Shown here one piece after another: positions 54,674-64,000 of a DNA stretch of 64,000 nt. The position numbers and the translations under genes were made by a program. Under the pieces are notes generated by a model. That model searched no databases. It was not told the origin of the DNA and saw nothing but the letters and a program-made list of their open reading frames with translations. How positions within the stretch are numbered: the stretch's first letter is position 1; every line of letters starts with the position of its first letter. The stretch covers positions 249,779,438-249,843,437 of the forward strand of contig CM037879.1 in assembly GCA_021292165.1 (NCBI GenBank), given 5' to 3'. The DNA is from Shinisaurus crocodilurus (Eukaryota; Chordata; Lepidosauria; Squamata; Shinisauridae).

Positions 54674-54915
54674 TTATAATTTAAATAGAAATACAGTACA
54701 TCTCACCATAGTGTGGAAGACTGTGATCGGGTGACCTGTGTGCCTTGCTCAGTCTGCTGTCCAGGTGGTGTTGATGGGCAGCTTCAAGGCCCAGCTCATC
54801 TCTCACATGGTTCCTTATCTTTAAACCAGACTTGGACTGGACAGCCCTTTAAATAGAGGATGCCTCCTAAGTAGAGGATCGCCCTTTGGCTTCCTTTCAA
54901 ACAGAGGGCTGTCCT
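54674..54915. other. Short non-genic stretch
   Basis: CCTTTAAATAGAGGATGCCTC and related words resemble 56610-56660 (CCTCTATTTGAAGG) in reverse, so 54710-54900 and 56590-56800 are probably inverted copies of one repeat. Confidence 0.45.
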
Positions 54916-54916
54916 C

Positions 54917-54932
54917 TGTGTGTGTGTGTGTG

Positions 54933-54969
<37 letters not shown>

Positions 54970-54981
54970 GTCTGTCTGTCT
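54917..54981. repeat. Compound (GT)n(ATCT)n(GTCT)n microsatellite
   Basis: Eight GT units, then about nine ATCT units, then three GTCT units. Confidence 0.95.
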
Positions 54982-54984
54982 ATG

Positions 54985-55580
54985 GACACCTGGCCCTCTT
55001 GACTAGAGCCTCCTGACACTGTTGCTGTTCCACACTCACCGTTGCCACCTGCCAGTAGCAATGGAAGTGAGCAGAAGCAGCAGCTGCTGCTGCTGCTGCC
55101 GCCACTGTCTACTCGCTTATCTGCTCTTTCTCTCCTGGCAGTGGTGGGGATTGGTCCCAGAGGCAGAGGGAGGGCAAGTGGGCAATTGTAGGGAGGAGGA
55201 GAGGGGCCCACTGAGGGTATCTTGCCCAAGAAACCACCTCCACCTCCCCTCAAAAAAACAACAACCTGGAGTAAGCACTAACACTAAGAGGCTGTGCAGA
55301 GCTGCACACAATACATTTTGGATTATACTTGATGGTTGCATATCATTTACCTCAGCGCACGTCTCCCACGCTTCTCCCTGCGAAGGGTATTCCACATCCA
55401 TTTGACATGGTTGTTAAGGCTCCCCACATTGGCCTTGTAGATGCCTACTCATACATTTCAATCTAGTTCTAGCACTGGCATCTGGAGAACAAGCTTTGCC
55501 AGATGTAGATGAATGGAATGTTTAGAACTCTACTCCTTATTTTTCTAGTGGTATCTTCCAACATGACAGATTTTGGAAAA
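54985..55580. other. Non-genic stretch with a GCT repeat
   Basis: A short (GCT)n run at 55084-55100. No family or exon recognised. Confidence 0.35.
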
Positions 55581-55589
55581 GTTCTAAAC

Positions 55590-55704
55590 CAGTGTTCTCC
55601 AACCTTGGTTCCCCAGATGTTTTTGGCCTACAAGCTATGCTGGCCGGGGCATGCTGGGAGTTGTAGTCCAAAAACATCTGGAGACCCAAGGTTGGAGAAC
55701 ACTG
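55590..55704. mobile_element. Palindromic hAT MITE with perfect TSD
   Basis: CAGTGTTCTCCAACCTTGGT to CCAAGGTTGGAGAACACTG. The 8-bp duplication TTCTAAAC is exact (55582-55589 and 55705-55712). About 20 bases shorter than the 54531 copy because of a deletion in the left arm. Confidence 0.95.
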
Positions 55705-55712
55705 TTCTAAAC

Positions 55713-57411
55713 CATGTTTTTACTTAGGACTCTCACTCTCTACTGGGCAGCTGTGAAATACTCTGTTAGGCCTCACTATAAATACTTGTTCCATATTAGA
55801 CCTTTTTGAAATGAAATTTGCCCTGAACACTTTCTCTGCATTTTCCTGGGTCCCTGAAGAATTTCACAATGACTGTCACAGTGAAGGACATATTGTGTAG
55901 GTAGGAACAGAACCCATTTACAAGGAAAAGGCACTCTTAGCCACTGACATTGCAGGGGGATACATCTTAAGATAACAAGTTGCTTCACTGGTGCTCCTAA
56001 TATATTGCTGCCCCCAGTGACTCTTTGGGTTGTTCTTGCAGTTAGGCTATCTATCCTAACTTTCTAGTCCTCATTATTACAAACATTTTAAATTGTGTGG
56101 CCACCCTTGGAGAAAGAAACAGCTTCAGCCATGGGCTCATAAGCCCTTCCTTCCATCGTGCATTATACATACATCAGTGTCTAGCCACCTAGTTTCATTC
56201 TGGAAAAGGATTGGTGGGCTAAAATTATTCATCTCGATGTCTGTTGAACTTTCTGTTCCTCTTCTGGAATCAGTTTTGGATTCTGGAAGCCTTGGTTCCA
56301 TTTCCAAATATACTGTAATAAATTAAGTTCCAGTCCTAAGATGCCTGGAACTTGGGCTTCCTCAACATATGTGCATGGGCAACTAAGGCATGTGCTAGTA
56401 GAGTTGTACATGTATAGACTCACTGACATAGTCAGGGCGGGCACATCAATGCAGGAAGCTTCTGCTCATAGATGGTGAGGCCAAGTGTACCAATGAACTG
56501 GGGCATGATGGTGTTGGGTTCTGATAAGTGCCCTCATCCTTCGAGCCTGGTTTTATCCTGAGGGAAACATAGGGTAGCCAGATGTCCAACTTTACAGAGA
56601 ACAGTCCTCTATTTTGGAGAGCTGGCAGTGGACAGTCCTCTATTTGAAGGTGTCTTATTCGATGGGCTGTCCAGTCCAAGTCTAGCTTAAAGTCAAAGAG
56701 CCATAAGGAGGGAGAGCAGCAGCATGGGCCTTGCAGTTGCCTGTCAGTAGTCAGCAGCACCTGGACAGCAGACTGAGCAGGCACACAGGAGATTTGGTTA
56801 GTCTTCACCACTGTAATGAGATATATTGTATTTCTATTTAAATTATAGTTCTTATTTCTAAATTTGTACCTATACACATATATTTGCATATGCAAATATT
56901 ATGCAAATTGGTGTCCCCCTTTCATCCTCTTCTTTTTGTGATGCAACTCCTCTGGTTTGGCAATGAGTAAATGGCCAAATGGCCAATGAGTATATGGGAA
57001 CAGCAGATTTACTACCAAATTCTGCCAGTTCCAGAGTATAGCAGTATCTCTGATGGTGTCCTAGACAAGCCTTTACTGAACCGGAGTCCACACTACCATA
57101 GTTTTAAAACATTGCATTAGCAGTGCCTTCTCAGAGCTGGAGAGTGAAGATCACCTGATCTTCCTTCTTCAGCTCCTGTTCAAGTTCTGCATGGCTTTTT
57201 TCAACCTAGCTCTGTCACCAGCAGCTAGTGGAAGGAATCCTGCCTATTGTTAAGATGCTTTATGACCTTGCAATGAATATCCCTCCCTCCTTTTTCTCTT
57301 CTAGGAAGACTGCACACTATTTTTGCTGCTGAAATGCTGCTCAGTGATGTTCACTGATCGACAATGCCTTTCTTTCATTACGATGCTCTGGGTGGAACTG
57401 GGCATCTATGT
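55713..57411. other. Non-genic stretch; repeat-like piece at 56575-56870
   Basis: CAGATGTCCAACTTTACAGAGAACAGTCCTCTATTT and the surrounding words to about 56860 recur in reverse at 54680-54900 (TAGAGGATGCC, AAACAGAGGGCTGTCCTCT, CAGTCTGCTGTCCAGGTGGTG). Otherwise no recognised element. Confidence 0.4.
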
Positions 57412-57921
57412 TTAGGCACAATCTTGGCACCTCCATAAAATCTCCTGCTGTTGGTTAGCTAGAACATGCCCAAATGGCTCCCCCCTCCCAAACCAGGACT
57501 CAGATGCCTGGGTGGAGTCTCCTCGGCGCACACCACATGGCACCTTCGCATTACCTTTGCTGATCTCCCGGTGGTATACATGGCAAACCAGAGGATCCAC
57601 AGAATCAGTGCAAGTGGCTTGAGGCACATAGTGCATGGATGCACAAAACCTCATGTAACACAGTCCCTTTGGGATGGGGTAGTGCTCTCTTTCCTGCTTA
57701 TGCCAAACTTGGAATGGAAGAATGCTCCTCAGGGACATGTCTCCATATGCCTTGCCACTGCTTGTTAAGATATCCAGTTGCTTGCATTTTAGTTTTGTTT
57801 CTCCTTCTCCTTCTTTTTGCCCTTCCTTGCTGGATGCACAGTGCCCAGGCAGTGCATATTCTATATATTCCAGAGTTCTGCAATCACACAGTGCCAGTAC
57901 AAAATTTGATACTGGGTGCAA
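57412..57921 (-). other. Unidentified 169-codon minus-strand ORF
   Basis: An open frame from 57921 to 57412 of balanced composition, with Cys residues at several places (CDCRTLEY, CHVYHREI, WRCQDC) but no spacing that I recognise as a metal-binding motif. It overlaps shorter ORFs on both strands and has no homology I can name. It could be chance. Confidence 0.15.
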
Positions 57922-57949
57922 AAGTTTGCATTCAAGGAACCTTAGCTTG

Positions 57950-57985
57950 CTTTCTTTTCTTTTCTTTTCTTTCTTTCTTTTTCAA
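57950..57985. repeat. (TTTTC)n/(TTTC)n microsatellite
   Basis: Pyrimidine tract of TTTTC and TTTC units. Confidence 0.85.
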
Positions 57986-58555
57986 AAAACAAGGTTCTAG
58001 CCCTTAAGGTTGCACATATATCTTGGGAATGCATGTGTAATGCCTAGTGAAATCTCAAAAGCTGACCAGAGAGGGCTGAATAGGATTTTCAGCGATCATC
58101 AGGCAAGGCTTCACCACTGCATGTGCTACTCTTTGCACTTTACTCTCTTTTTTTAAAGATACACGGCCCTGGGCATAATGCATAGCAATGTTATATTTCC
58201 CTCCGTGGAATTATCACTCGTACCTCTTTGGGTGTTACTTCTGTGGATATCTGGGTGGTGATGCTTCTGTTCATTCCATGCTTGCAAATGCATGCTGCTT
58301 GCTGGTTGCCTGCAGAGATTTATGTCTAATCTTGTCACCTTTCGGAGTATTAGCAGAACCAGGAAGTAGTATTAGCAGAACCAGAAGTAGTAGCCACAAG
58401 CCAAAAAGAGATATATCACAGGAGAACATATATCAATGGATGGCGATTACTGGGCAAATATCACAAAAGTGTGGGGTGGGGTGAGGGGTCGTGGGGATAC
58501 CACGTGTTTCTCTCACCCAAGGGATGGAGACTTTTCTCCTTTGTCCATAACTTAC
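57986..58555. other. Non-genic stretch with a short duplication
   Basis: TATTAGCAGAACCAG occurs twice in tandem at 58349 and 58370. No family or exon recognised. Confidence 0.4.
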
Positions 58556-58559
58556 CATA

Positions 58560-58806
58560 TGAGAGCCAGTGTGGCGTAGTGGTTAGAGTGTTGGACTGGG
58601 ACTTGGGAGATCCGGGTTCTAGTCCCCGCTCGGCCATGAAACTCACTGGGTGACTTTGGGCCAGTCATTGACTCTCAGCCTAACCTACCTCACAGGGTTG
58701 TTGTGAGGATAAAATGGAGAGGAGGAGGAGGATTACGTAACCCGCCTTGGGTTCCTTGCAGGAAAAAAGGTGGGGTATAAATTTAATAAATAAATAAATA
58801 AATAAA
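58560..58806 (+). mobile_element. Sauria-type SINE, full length
   Basis: The clearest + strand copy: GAGAGCCAGTGTGGCGTAGT head, GTTCTAGTCCCCGCTCGGCC B-box region, GTTCCTTGCAGGAAAAAAGG tail and (AAAT)n at 58785-58806. Confidence 0.93.
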
Positions 58807-59340
58807 TATGGCCCCTGTGATTTGATAGACCACTTTTCCCAAGTAAGAAGAAATCTAAAAATCTGATCACAGCTAGCTCAGATTATCTAGATTCCAGAAG
58901 AAAGATGTGATGTGTGAATGCCCCCTCAGAGGCATTTGCTGCAGCTGTCACTCTGAGTAACTGATAGCAGTTTAGATCGCTGCTATGAGGCTTCCTCCTC
59001 TAATTCACACATCCCTGGGGATGTGAACTGCCAGCTCCCTTTTCTTTGTGCTTTCACCTGTTCCCTCATTTCTTGGTCCTTCCAGGTATTACTGCAGCTT
59101 AAGATGATATTACAAAAACACCCGACACTAAAAGAACTCTTTCATTTGTGTTCCGTGACCCAGGGGTTATTGCAAAGCCTCCGTTCCTGAGGAAAATATC
59201 CATTTGGAGCAGTGAGTATGTGTATGAAACTTGCATGCAGAAGGAAGTAAACTCCCCACCATTGGCCTAAAATAGGGCCACTTTGGTTGACTTGGGATGA
59301 ATATGAACAGCCACTTATCAAGTGGTAACCATAGCATACA
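58807..59340. other. Non-genic stretch, no recognised feature
   Basis: No family or exon recognised. Confidence 0.35.
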
Positions 59341-59344
59341 TGTG

Positions 59345-59725
59345 ATCAGGCAGTAGGCCTTATCTGCAAAGTGGCGAGGAGAATTTTACCACATGTACAA
59401 ACTGAGTCAAATCCTGGGAAGCAGGGGAATGATTGACATCTCCTCAAACATGAGAAGATGCTACTTGGGTAAATGGTGGTCAACAAGGTGAAAGGGAGAA
59501 ACGTGCTAAGCGAAAAGCACGTCAAATGAATCCTTTACAGGACCATCTCCCATCTGGTAACCTGTGTCCTCACTGTGGGAAGCTGTGTGGATCTAGAATT
59601 GGCCTCCACAGTCACTTACGGACCCATCGCTAGAGTCTACACAATCTTCTTTAGAATTTCCTCCTTTTATCCTGGAAGACAATCTTACTTGGTCACGAGT
59701 GATCGCCTGATGATGATGATGGTCA
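59345..59725 (+). mobile_element. LINE 3' remnant with C2H2 zinc-finger C-terminus
   Basis: From about 59464 one frame reads EDATWVNGGQQGEREKR, a Lys/Arg-rich linker, and then CPHCGKLCGSRIGL followed by HSHLRTHR and TAG at 59629-59631. The C-x2-C and H-x3-H spacing is that of a single C2H2 finger, as found at the C-terminus of several non-LTR retrotransposon proteins. The following 3' UTR-like sequence (TTTTATCCTGGAAGACAATC, TTGGTCACGAGTGATCGCC) ends in (GAT)n at 59708-59719. A shift just upstream of 59464 breaks the frame. Which LINE clade it belongs to is not clear; no RT motif remains. Confidence 0.6.
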
Positions 59726-60300
59726 ACATCCAGCCTCCGTGTTCTGTATACTCAGGAAAAATGCATAGTAGTCACAGGGGGGTGGTAAAGCTGGTTTTAG
59801 AAAGACAGGGGAAATGCCGCTTTGCAGACATGATAATTGGGGGGGGGGGGGAGAGAGATGTGTGTGCTGGAGGCAAGCAAATAGCTCTGCCCACAGTCAG
59901 AAAAGGATTCTCTTCTTTAAAATGGCTGCTACAGTGGCAGAAAAGGGTAGTGAGGGTTAACTCCCAGCCTCACCCTACTGATTTTAAAATAATACTCTTG
60001 CTTAAGGAATGCTTATATTACTCTTGCTACAAGGGTAAAGCCAAAGAACATGATCCTTGTGGACACGGCAGTTTGTTCTTTGTAGAATTCCTTCTTTGTG
60101 CTCATTCTAATCTTCCACATGCACTCACCCAAGGTAACACCCACCCACCTACCCCCCACCCACACCTACCTGCTATGCCTCACTTTTTGCCACATTCACT
60201 CACACAAAAATACACTCACTCACATTACATATCACTAACCCCACTCAGCTCATTCTTACACACACACTTACCAACACTCAAACCACTCACTCCTCCCTTA
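59726..60300. other. Non-genic stretch, no recognised feature
   Basis: A G-run of 13 lies at about 59838-59850. The 273-codon + strand ORF spanning this area starts inside the LINE remnant's 3' end and finishes in CA-repeat translation, so it is not a gene. Confidence 0.4.
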
Positions 60301-60309
60301 CACACGCGT

Positions 60310-60343
<34 letters not shown>
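60301..60343. repeat. (CA)n microsatellite
   Basis: About 17 CA units after CACACGCGTG. Confidence 0.95.
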
Positions 60344-60347
<4 letters not shown>

Positions 60348-60950
60348 AGAGAGGACCCACAAAGCAAGGATAGACATGTGGCATCTTTACAAGTGATTCA
60401 TTTGCATCACTGGGGTTCCTTCCTCCTGCCCTTGAACGGATATAGAGTGAAAGATTATAGGCTGGCTATTTCACCCACATGATTAAGCAGAGAATATGTA
60501 CTTCACCACATGTGCAAATGGACATGGTCTTATAAAATCTGTATCATGATTTGTAGTGTTCAGAAACACAGCATCTGGAGTCTTTCATTTTCATTTCTTT
60601 TTAAAATCACCATTTCTGAGTTGGTTGAGAGGAATTGTTGTTTTGGTTTCCATCTCTAGGTAGGGCTTGGTTTACTTTTAGTGATGTGTAAGGATTTTCT
60701 CTGCGGGTAGCAGGGTGAGCTATATCCAGTCTGTTCCTGATTTCTGCCTAGGGCATACTATGATCCAAATCAGGGATAAGCAACTAGAGGCTTATAGTCC
60801 AGATCCAGCCTCCAAATCAGTTTAATTTGGCTCCACCAGCAGCCCCTACCAAATTTTAAGCAGAGTATGGCGAGATGTTATCCCACGGTATTGCTCATAA
60901 GAAAAGGGGGAAATGCTTTCAGGGTGTACAAAGGAGAGTCCATATGATAA
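60344..60950. other. Non-genic stretch, no recognised feature
   Basis: No family or exon recognised. Confidence 0.35.
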
Positions 60951-60953
60951 CAT

Positions 60954-61083
60954 TAAGGGTGCATATTTAGATAGAAAAAAGGCCTACAGCTCCCAGTATG
61001 CCCCAGCCAGCCATGCTAGCTGGGAAATGCTGGGAGTTGTGGGGCTTTTTTTTCTGTCTAAACATGCATAGGATTGTGCCTTG
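60954..61083. mobile_element. Palindromic MITE, 'TTTAGACAGAAAAAA' family
   Basis: TTAAGGGTGCATATTTAGAT and AGAAAAAAGGCCTACAGCTC at the left are mirrored by GAGTTGTGGGGCTTTTTTTT and GTCTAAACATGCATAGGATT at the right. Arms of about 50 bases. TSD not resolved. Confidence 0.7.
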
Positions 61084-61407
61084 AATCTCTCTTTAGACTT
61101 TGTGTGCAATGCCTCAGCTGTGCCTGAAGGCAGGTGCTGTGCTCTGTAACATCCCCACTGTAGATGGCATGTTCAATTTATGTCACGACACTCCCTTCTG
61201 GCCTCCAGATTACTATCTGAAAGGATGGAGTGGTCCCTGAGACTATGGAAGTTGGCTACTCTGATCTAGATTATGGGGGTACAACTCTTCAGGGCCCAGG
61301 GAGGGGGTTGTGGAGAATCCTGCCTTGGGGCGATCTCTTGGCCCCATCAATCTGTGGAGAAAAAAGCTCTCTCTGAGTTAGATGAGGAGACAATGTGAAA
61401 CCTCTTT
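61084..61407. other. Non-genic stretch, no recognised feature
   Basis: No family or exon recognised. Confidence 0.35.
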
Positions 61408-61671
61408 AAAAATTCTACCCTCCATCTAGGGTGGAGACCTCTTGTGTTTGTCCTTTTTTGGGGTTCTTTTTTTGCCATAACTGGAAGTGATTTTTTGTTA
61501 ACAGAAAATGTTTTAAGAATAACCGTGGTTGCTTAAGCTGTGGAGAAGACTGGAAGTCCTTTTTAACTGTGTTTATTGTTTGTTGTATATGTGTTTTAGT
61601 GTTTGTTTGTTTTTTTCATGAATAAAATTCTAAAATTCTTTAAAAAAAAATAAAAATTCTACCCTCCATCT
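61408..61671 (+). mobile_element. 5'-truncated L1-type retroposon with 20-bp TSD
   Basis: The 20-base sequence AAAAATTCTACCCTCCATCT occurs exactly at 61408-61427 and 61652-61671. The ~224 bases between end with AATAAAATTC (polyadenylation signal at about 61621) and an A-rich tail. The first duplication is preceded by TTT, so the target is a TTT/AAAA site as cut by an L1-type endonuclease. The inserted body encodes nothing. It is either a short L1 3' UTR or a processed transcript moved by L1. Confidence 0.88.
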
Positions 61672-62240
61672 TTCTTCAAGCCTCCACTCCAGTAATTTCA
61701 GCTGGACTGCACATTTACTGAGCAAATCGAAGTTTCAGGTTGTGTCTCACTGATATCCCATGTTTGAGTCACTCACCACACTTACCCTCCCACAAACCCT
61801 CCAGTGCATCAGGTTAACTTAAACTCATGCCAGTCTTCTTTTCAGGCCAATATCCCCAAAGAATTTGCATTTGCACTCAGCAGCACATATGGAAAAGACC
61901 AAGAAAAGACTCTGATACTGGGGTTTTGTGGTTTTTTTACCCTGATATTTTGTGGTAGGTTTCTTTATTTTTGAATATAAAGTGACAGAAATAATTTGCT
62001 GTTAGAAAAGAGAAAGAATCTTTGACTATTTACAGATTCTGTACATCACAAAGTTTTCTCATTTAGTTTTATTTTTTGTTGTTCCTTCCCCCCCTTTCTT
62101 TTAAAGTTTTTCCTACATTGTTGGAGCAATGCTGTACTGGAAATCTATACATTTTGCCCACCCACCCCCAAAAAACCCATCTGCTCCCAAAACAACTCCC
62201 AGTGAGAAACAAGATAAATCAATGGGGGGAAATCAACTAC
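61672..62240. other. Non-genic stretch, no recognised feature
   Basis: No family or exon recognised. Confidence 0.35.
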
Positions 62241-62260
62241 TTTCTTTTTTCCGGGATCCG

Positions 62261-62392
62261 TGTGTGTGTGTGTGTGTGTGTGATGATGATGATGATGATG
62301 ATGCTGTCTGTATGTGTGCGCATGTGTGTGTGTGCATGCATGCATGCACACACACATACACACACTATATATATATATATATATATATATTT
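62261..62392. repeat. Compound microsatellite (GT)n(GAT)n ... (GT)n(CA)n(TA)n
   Basis: (GT)n at 62261-62281, (GAT)n to about 62302, then GTGTGTGT, GCATGCATGCATGC, ACACACAC and (TA)n at about 62365-62391. The GTGTG...CACAC part is self-complementary and could fold back. Confidence 0.93.
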
Positions 62393-63110
62393 CAAGTTCA
62401 AACACCAAAATCATTAAGAGAAAGGGAAAAGTAAAACAATTGTCCTCCCCCCCTCCAGAATCTATCGATCCCTGCTTATCCGAAATCAGAAATAGCTATT
62501 TACAGAAAAAAGAATCGGGGGGGGGGGTTAGGGGAAGGAGGATTGGGAGAAAGAAGAGTAGTGATTGGTGGGGGTAGTGGGATTTGGGCCTCAGAGAGAC
62601 GAGGCAAGCCTGAGTTCGACTGCGCTTTCCCTTGGGAAGACGCTACACTGGGAAAGTAACAACAATGTATCTTTCCCCCATTTTAGTTGTGTGAGGAAAC
62701 TGCATTTCCAAGTCTCTGCCCTCAACCCCACACTGGATGCCTTTGTGTCATCAAGCTTGCATTCAGAATGCCTTGTTCTTCTGTCCCACCCCCAACCGGG
62801 ATTCATAGCAGTGTTCCCAGGATACGCTTAAATAGCACCAGCGGCCATTTTGAAAATAATCCATGCCGAGATGGCCATTTGGTAACAACGCTGTGATTGG
62901 ACACCATGCTAGTAAACCCTTTCCCTGACTCTCCCTGCCACACTCTCCACCCCTCCCTCCCCCCCTCCCCTGCCCTCAAATGATTGCACAACTTGCACTA
63001 ACTAGGAGTTTAGAGCAACCAACCAAGAGATAAAAGCTTACATTAAAATCACCCCAGGCCCCCATCCAGCCCACCTCACTCGGCTCAGGCATTGAATTTG
63101 GGGTCATGTT
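62393..63110. other. Non-genic stretch, no recognised feature
   Basis: G-run at about 62518-62528 and a C-rich run near 62948-62968. No family or exon recognised. Confidence 0.35.

Positions 63111-63142
<32 letters not shown>
63111..63142. repeat. (ATCA)n microsatellite
   Basis: About eight ATCA units. Confidence 0.95.
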
Positions 63143-63224
63143 AGAGACCATACCTACCACTTTAAAAGCTCCAAAGCAGGAAAAGCGTATGCAGACAGTG
63201 CAGTAGCTGTGCCATTCTTCCATG

Positions 63225-63300
63225 ACAGGGGTGGGCAAGTTGTGGCGCTCCAGATGTCTTGATCTACAATTCCCACTGGCCCTAGGAAGGCTCTGAAGAC
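63225..63300. mobile_element. hAT-type MITE, left half only
   Basis: CAGGGGTGGGCAAGTTGTGG followed by CCAGATGTCTTGATCTACAA matches the left arm of the common palindromic MITEs. The right arm is replaced by other sequence; a possible relic (GTAGGCCAAAACATTTGGAG) lies 250 bases further on at about 63546. Confidence 0.55.
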
Positions 63301-63329
63301 ACCCACTCCCCATTTTTGCTGGCCTTTCT

Positions 63330-63510
63330 GTAGTCTGTGGGCTGCAGGTTTTATTTGGGGCTATCTATTTTTATAGCATTTTAATAGCATTTTTCTTATC
63401 GTATTTGTTTTACATAGTTTCATATTGTTTTTATCTTGTACACTGCTGTGAGATGGTTTCACCCTTAAAAGTGGCCTAAAAATAGTTTAAAATAATAATT
63501 TAAAAAAATA
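63330..63510 (+). mobile_element. Decayed L2-like LINE 3' end
   Basis: T-rich region with GTACACTGCTGTGAGATGG and AAGTGGCCTAAAAATAGTTTAAA has the layout of an L2-type 3' terminus. No coding part. If right, it has split the flanking MITE halves at 63225 and 63546. Confidence 0.45.
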
Positions 63511-63599
63511 GCCAGCAGAGCCCATGATGAGAGAGGATGCAAGTTGTAGGCCAAAACATTTGGAGGGCCACTGGTTGAATCCCTTTGCCCACCACCCTC

Positions 63600-64000
63600 A
63601 TCCTCTGCCACCTGTACCCAGCATGGCTTTATTTTGCCAATCTACGGTGACCAGGAGAGGAGTCAGGAGGAAGAGAGTGGGGCCAAAGCACAGTCACTGC
63701 ATCCATCCCCAGTGCTTGACCGTTCTAGAGGGAAAGGGATGACCTCAGGGTTGATCGTTGGCAACCCAAACTGAGTTTCAAAAGCTCAGCACAAAGAAAG
63801 AAAATGCTATGTGCCATCATACACTGAAAGCCCCCGGCTCCTGTGCCAGGAATTCCCAAACAGATTGTGAATGGGAGACATGGATAGAACATTGCCTTTA
63901 CTTGGGGCGCACCTGACACCTGTCACCCCATCCCTTGACAACAACTTATGCCTCTACATTCCATTGTGCTGAATTTCCCCCAATAGCAGCAACCTGCCAA
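63600..64000. other. Non-genic stretch, no recognised feature
   Basis: No family or exon recognised to the window end. Confidence 0.35.

Noticed and set aside
59575..60396. 273-codon + strand ORF
   Set aside because: It begins inside the LINE remnant's 3' region and ends in translation of (CA)n and (CACT)n repeats; no domain and low complexity at the C-terminus.
63111..63142. CRISPR-like direct repeats (ATCA array, and other arrays)
   Set aside because: Simple tetranucleotide repeats with no spacers, in a vertebrate-type genome.

Overview
The window looks like intergenic or intronic DNA of a squamate reptile (lizard or snake). Every ORF with a recognisable homology belongs to a transposable element. 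The repeat mix is squamate-like: several tRNA-derived Sauria-type SINEs whose promoter half begins near GAGCCAGTGTGGC and whose 3' half ends in (AAATA)n; CR1 and L2 LINE pieces; many short palindromic hAT-type MITEs; and dense microsatellites. I see no bacterial gene organisation, no rRNA or tRNA gene proper, and no CRISPR array. Species cannot be named from the sequence.

Layout. 0-5 kb: an unclassified GC-rich end, then an old antisense CR1 piece (about 1958-3090) broken by a tRNA-SINE that itself carries a palindromic MITE, by a second MITE, and bordered by a 5S rRNA-derived SINE. 5-11 kb: Sauria SINEs, an antisense L2-type LINE carrying one of them, and hAT-like pieces. 11-16 kb: a cluster of palindromic elements, including one MITE split by another. 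18.9-21.6 kb: two copies of a GACTCG-rich non-autonomous hAT element, each with a perfect 8-bp target-site duplication (TSD), then a Tigger/pogo-like element on a TA site. 22.5-26.6 kb: a 1.7-kb CR1 LINE with a broken reverse transcriptase, lying between two inverted copies of another repeat. 27-38 kb: mostly unique or decayed DNA, with a second 5S-SINE, a MITE-split CR1 scrap and an unidentified coding-like fragment near 36.1-36.3 kb. 38.6-38.9 kb: a possible promoter and first coding exon of a cellular gene on the + strand. 39.3-42.1 kb: L2 LINEs on both strands and a MITE inserted in a MITE. 49.1-51.3 kb: an old L2 carrying two hAT insertions with perfect TSDs. 52-56 kb: a 5S-SINE, a tRNA-SINE and two palindromic MITEs with perfect TSDs. 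58.5-61.7 kb: a Sauria SINE, a LINE C-terminal zinc-finger remnant, and a short poly(A) retroposon with a 20-bp TSD.

The most informative observations are the hAT pair built from GACTCG sub-repeats, the 5S-derived SINE that carries the same 3' tail as the CR1 LINE in this window, the nested insertions that give a relative chronology, and the candidate first exon at 38817. I found no convincing new multi-gene system. Boundaries without a stated TSD are approximate, and no database search was possible.
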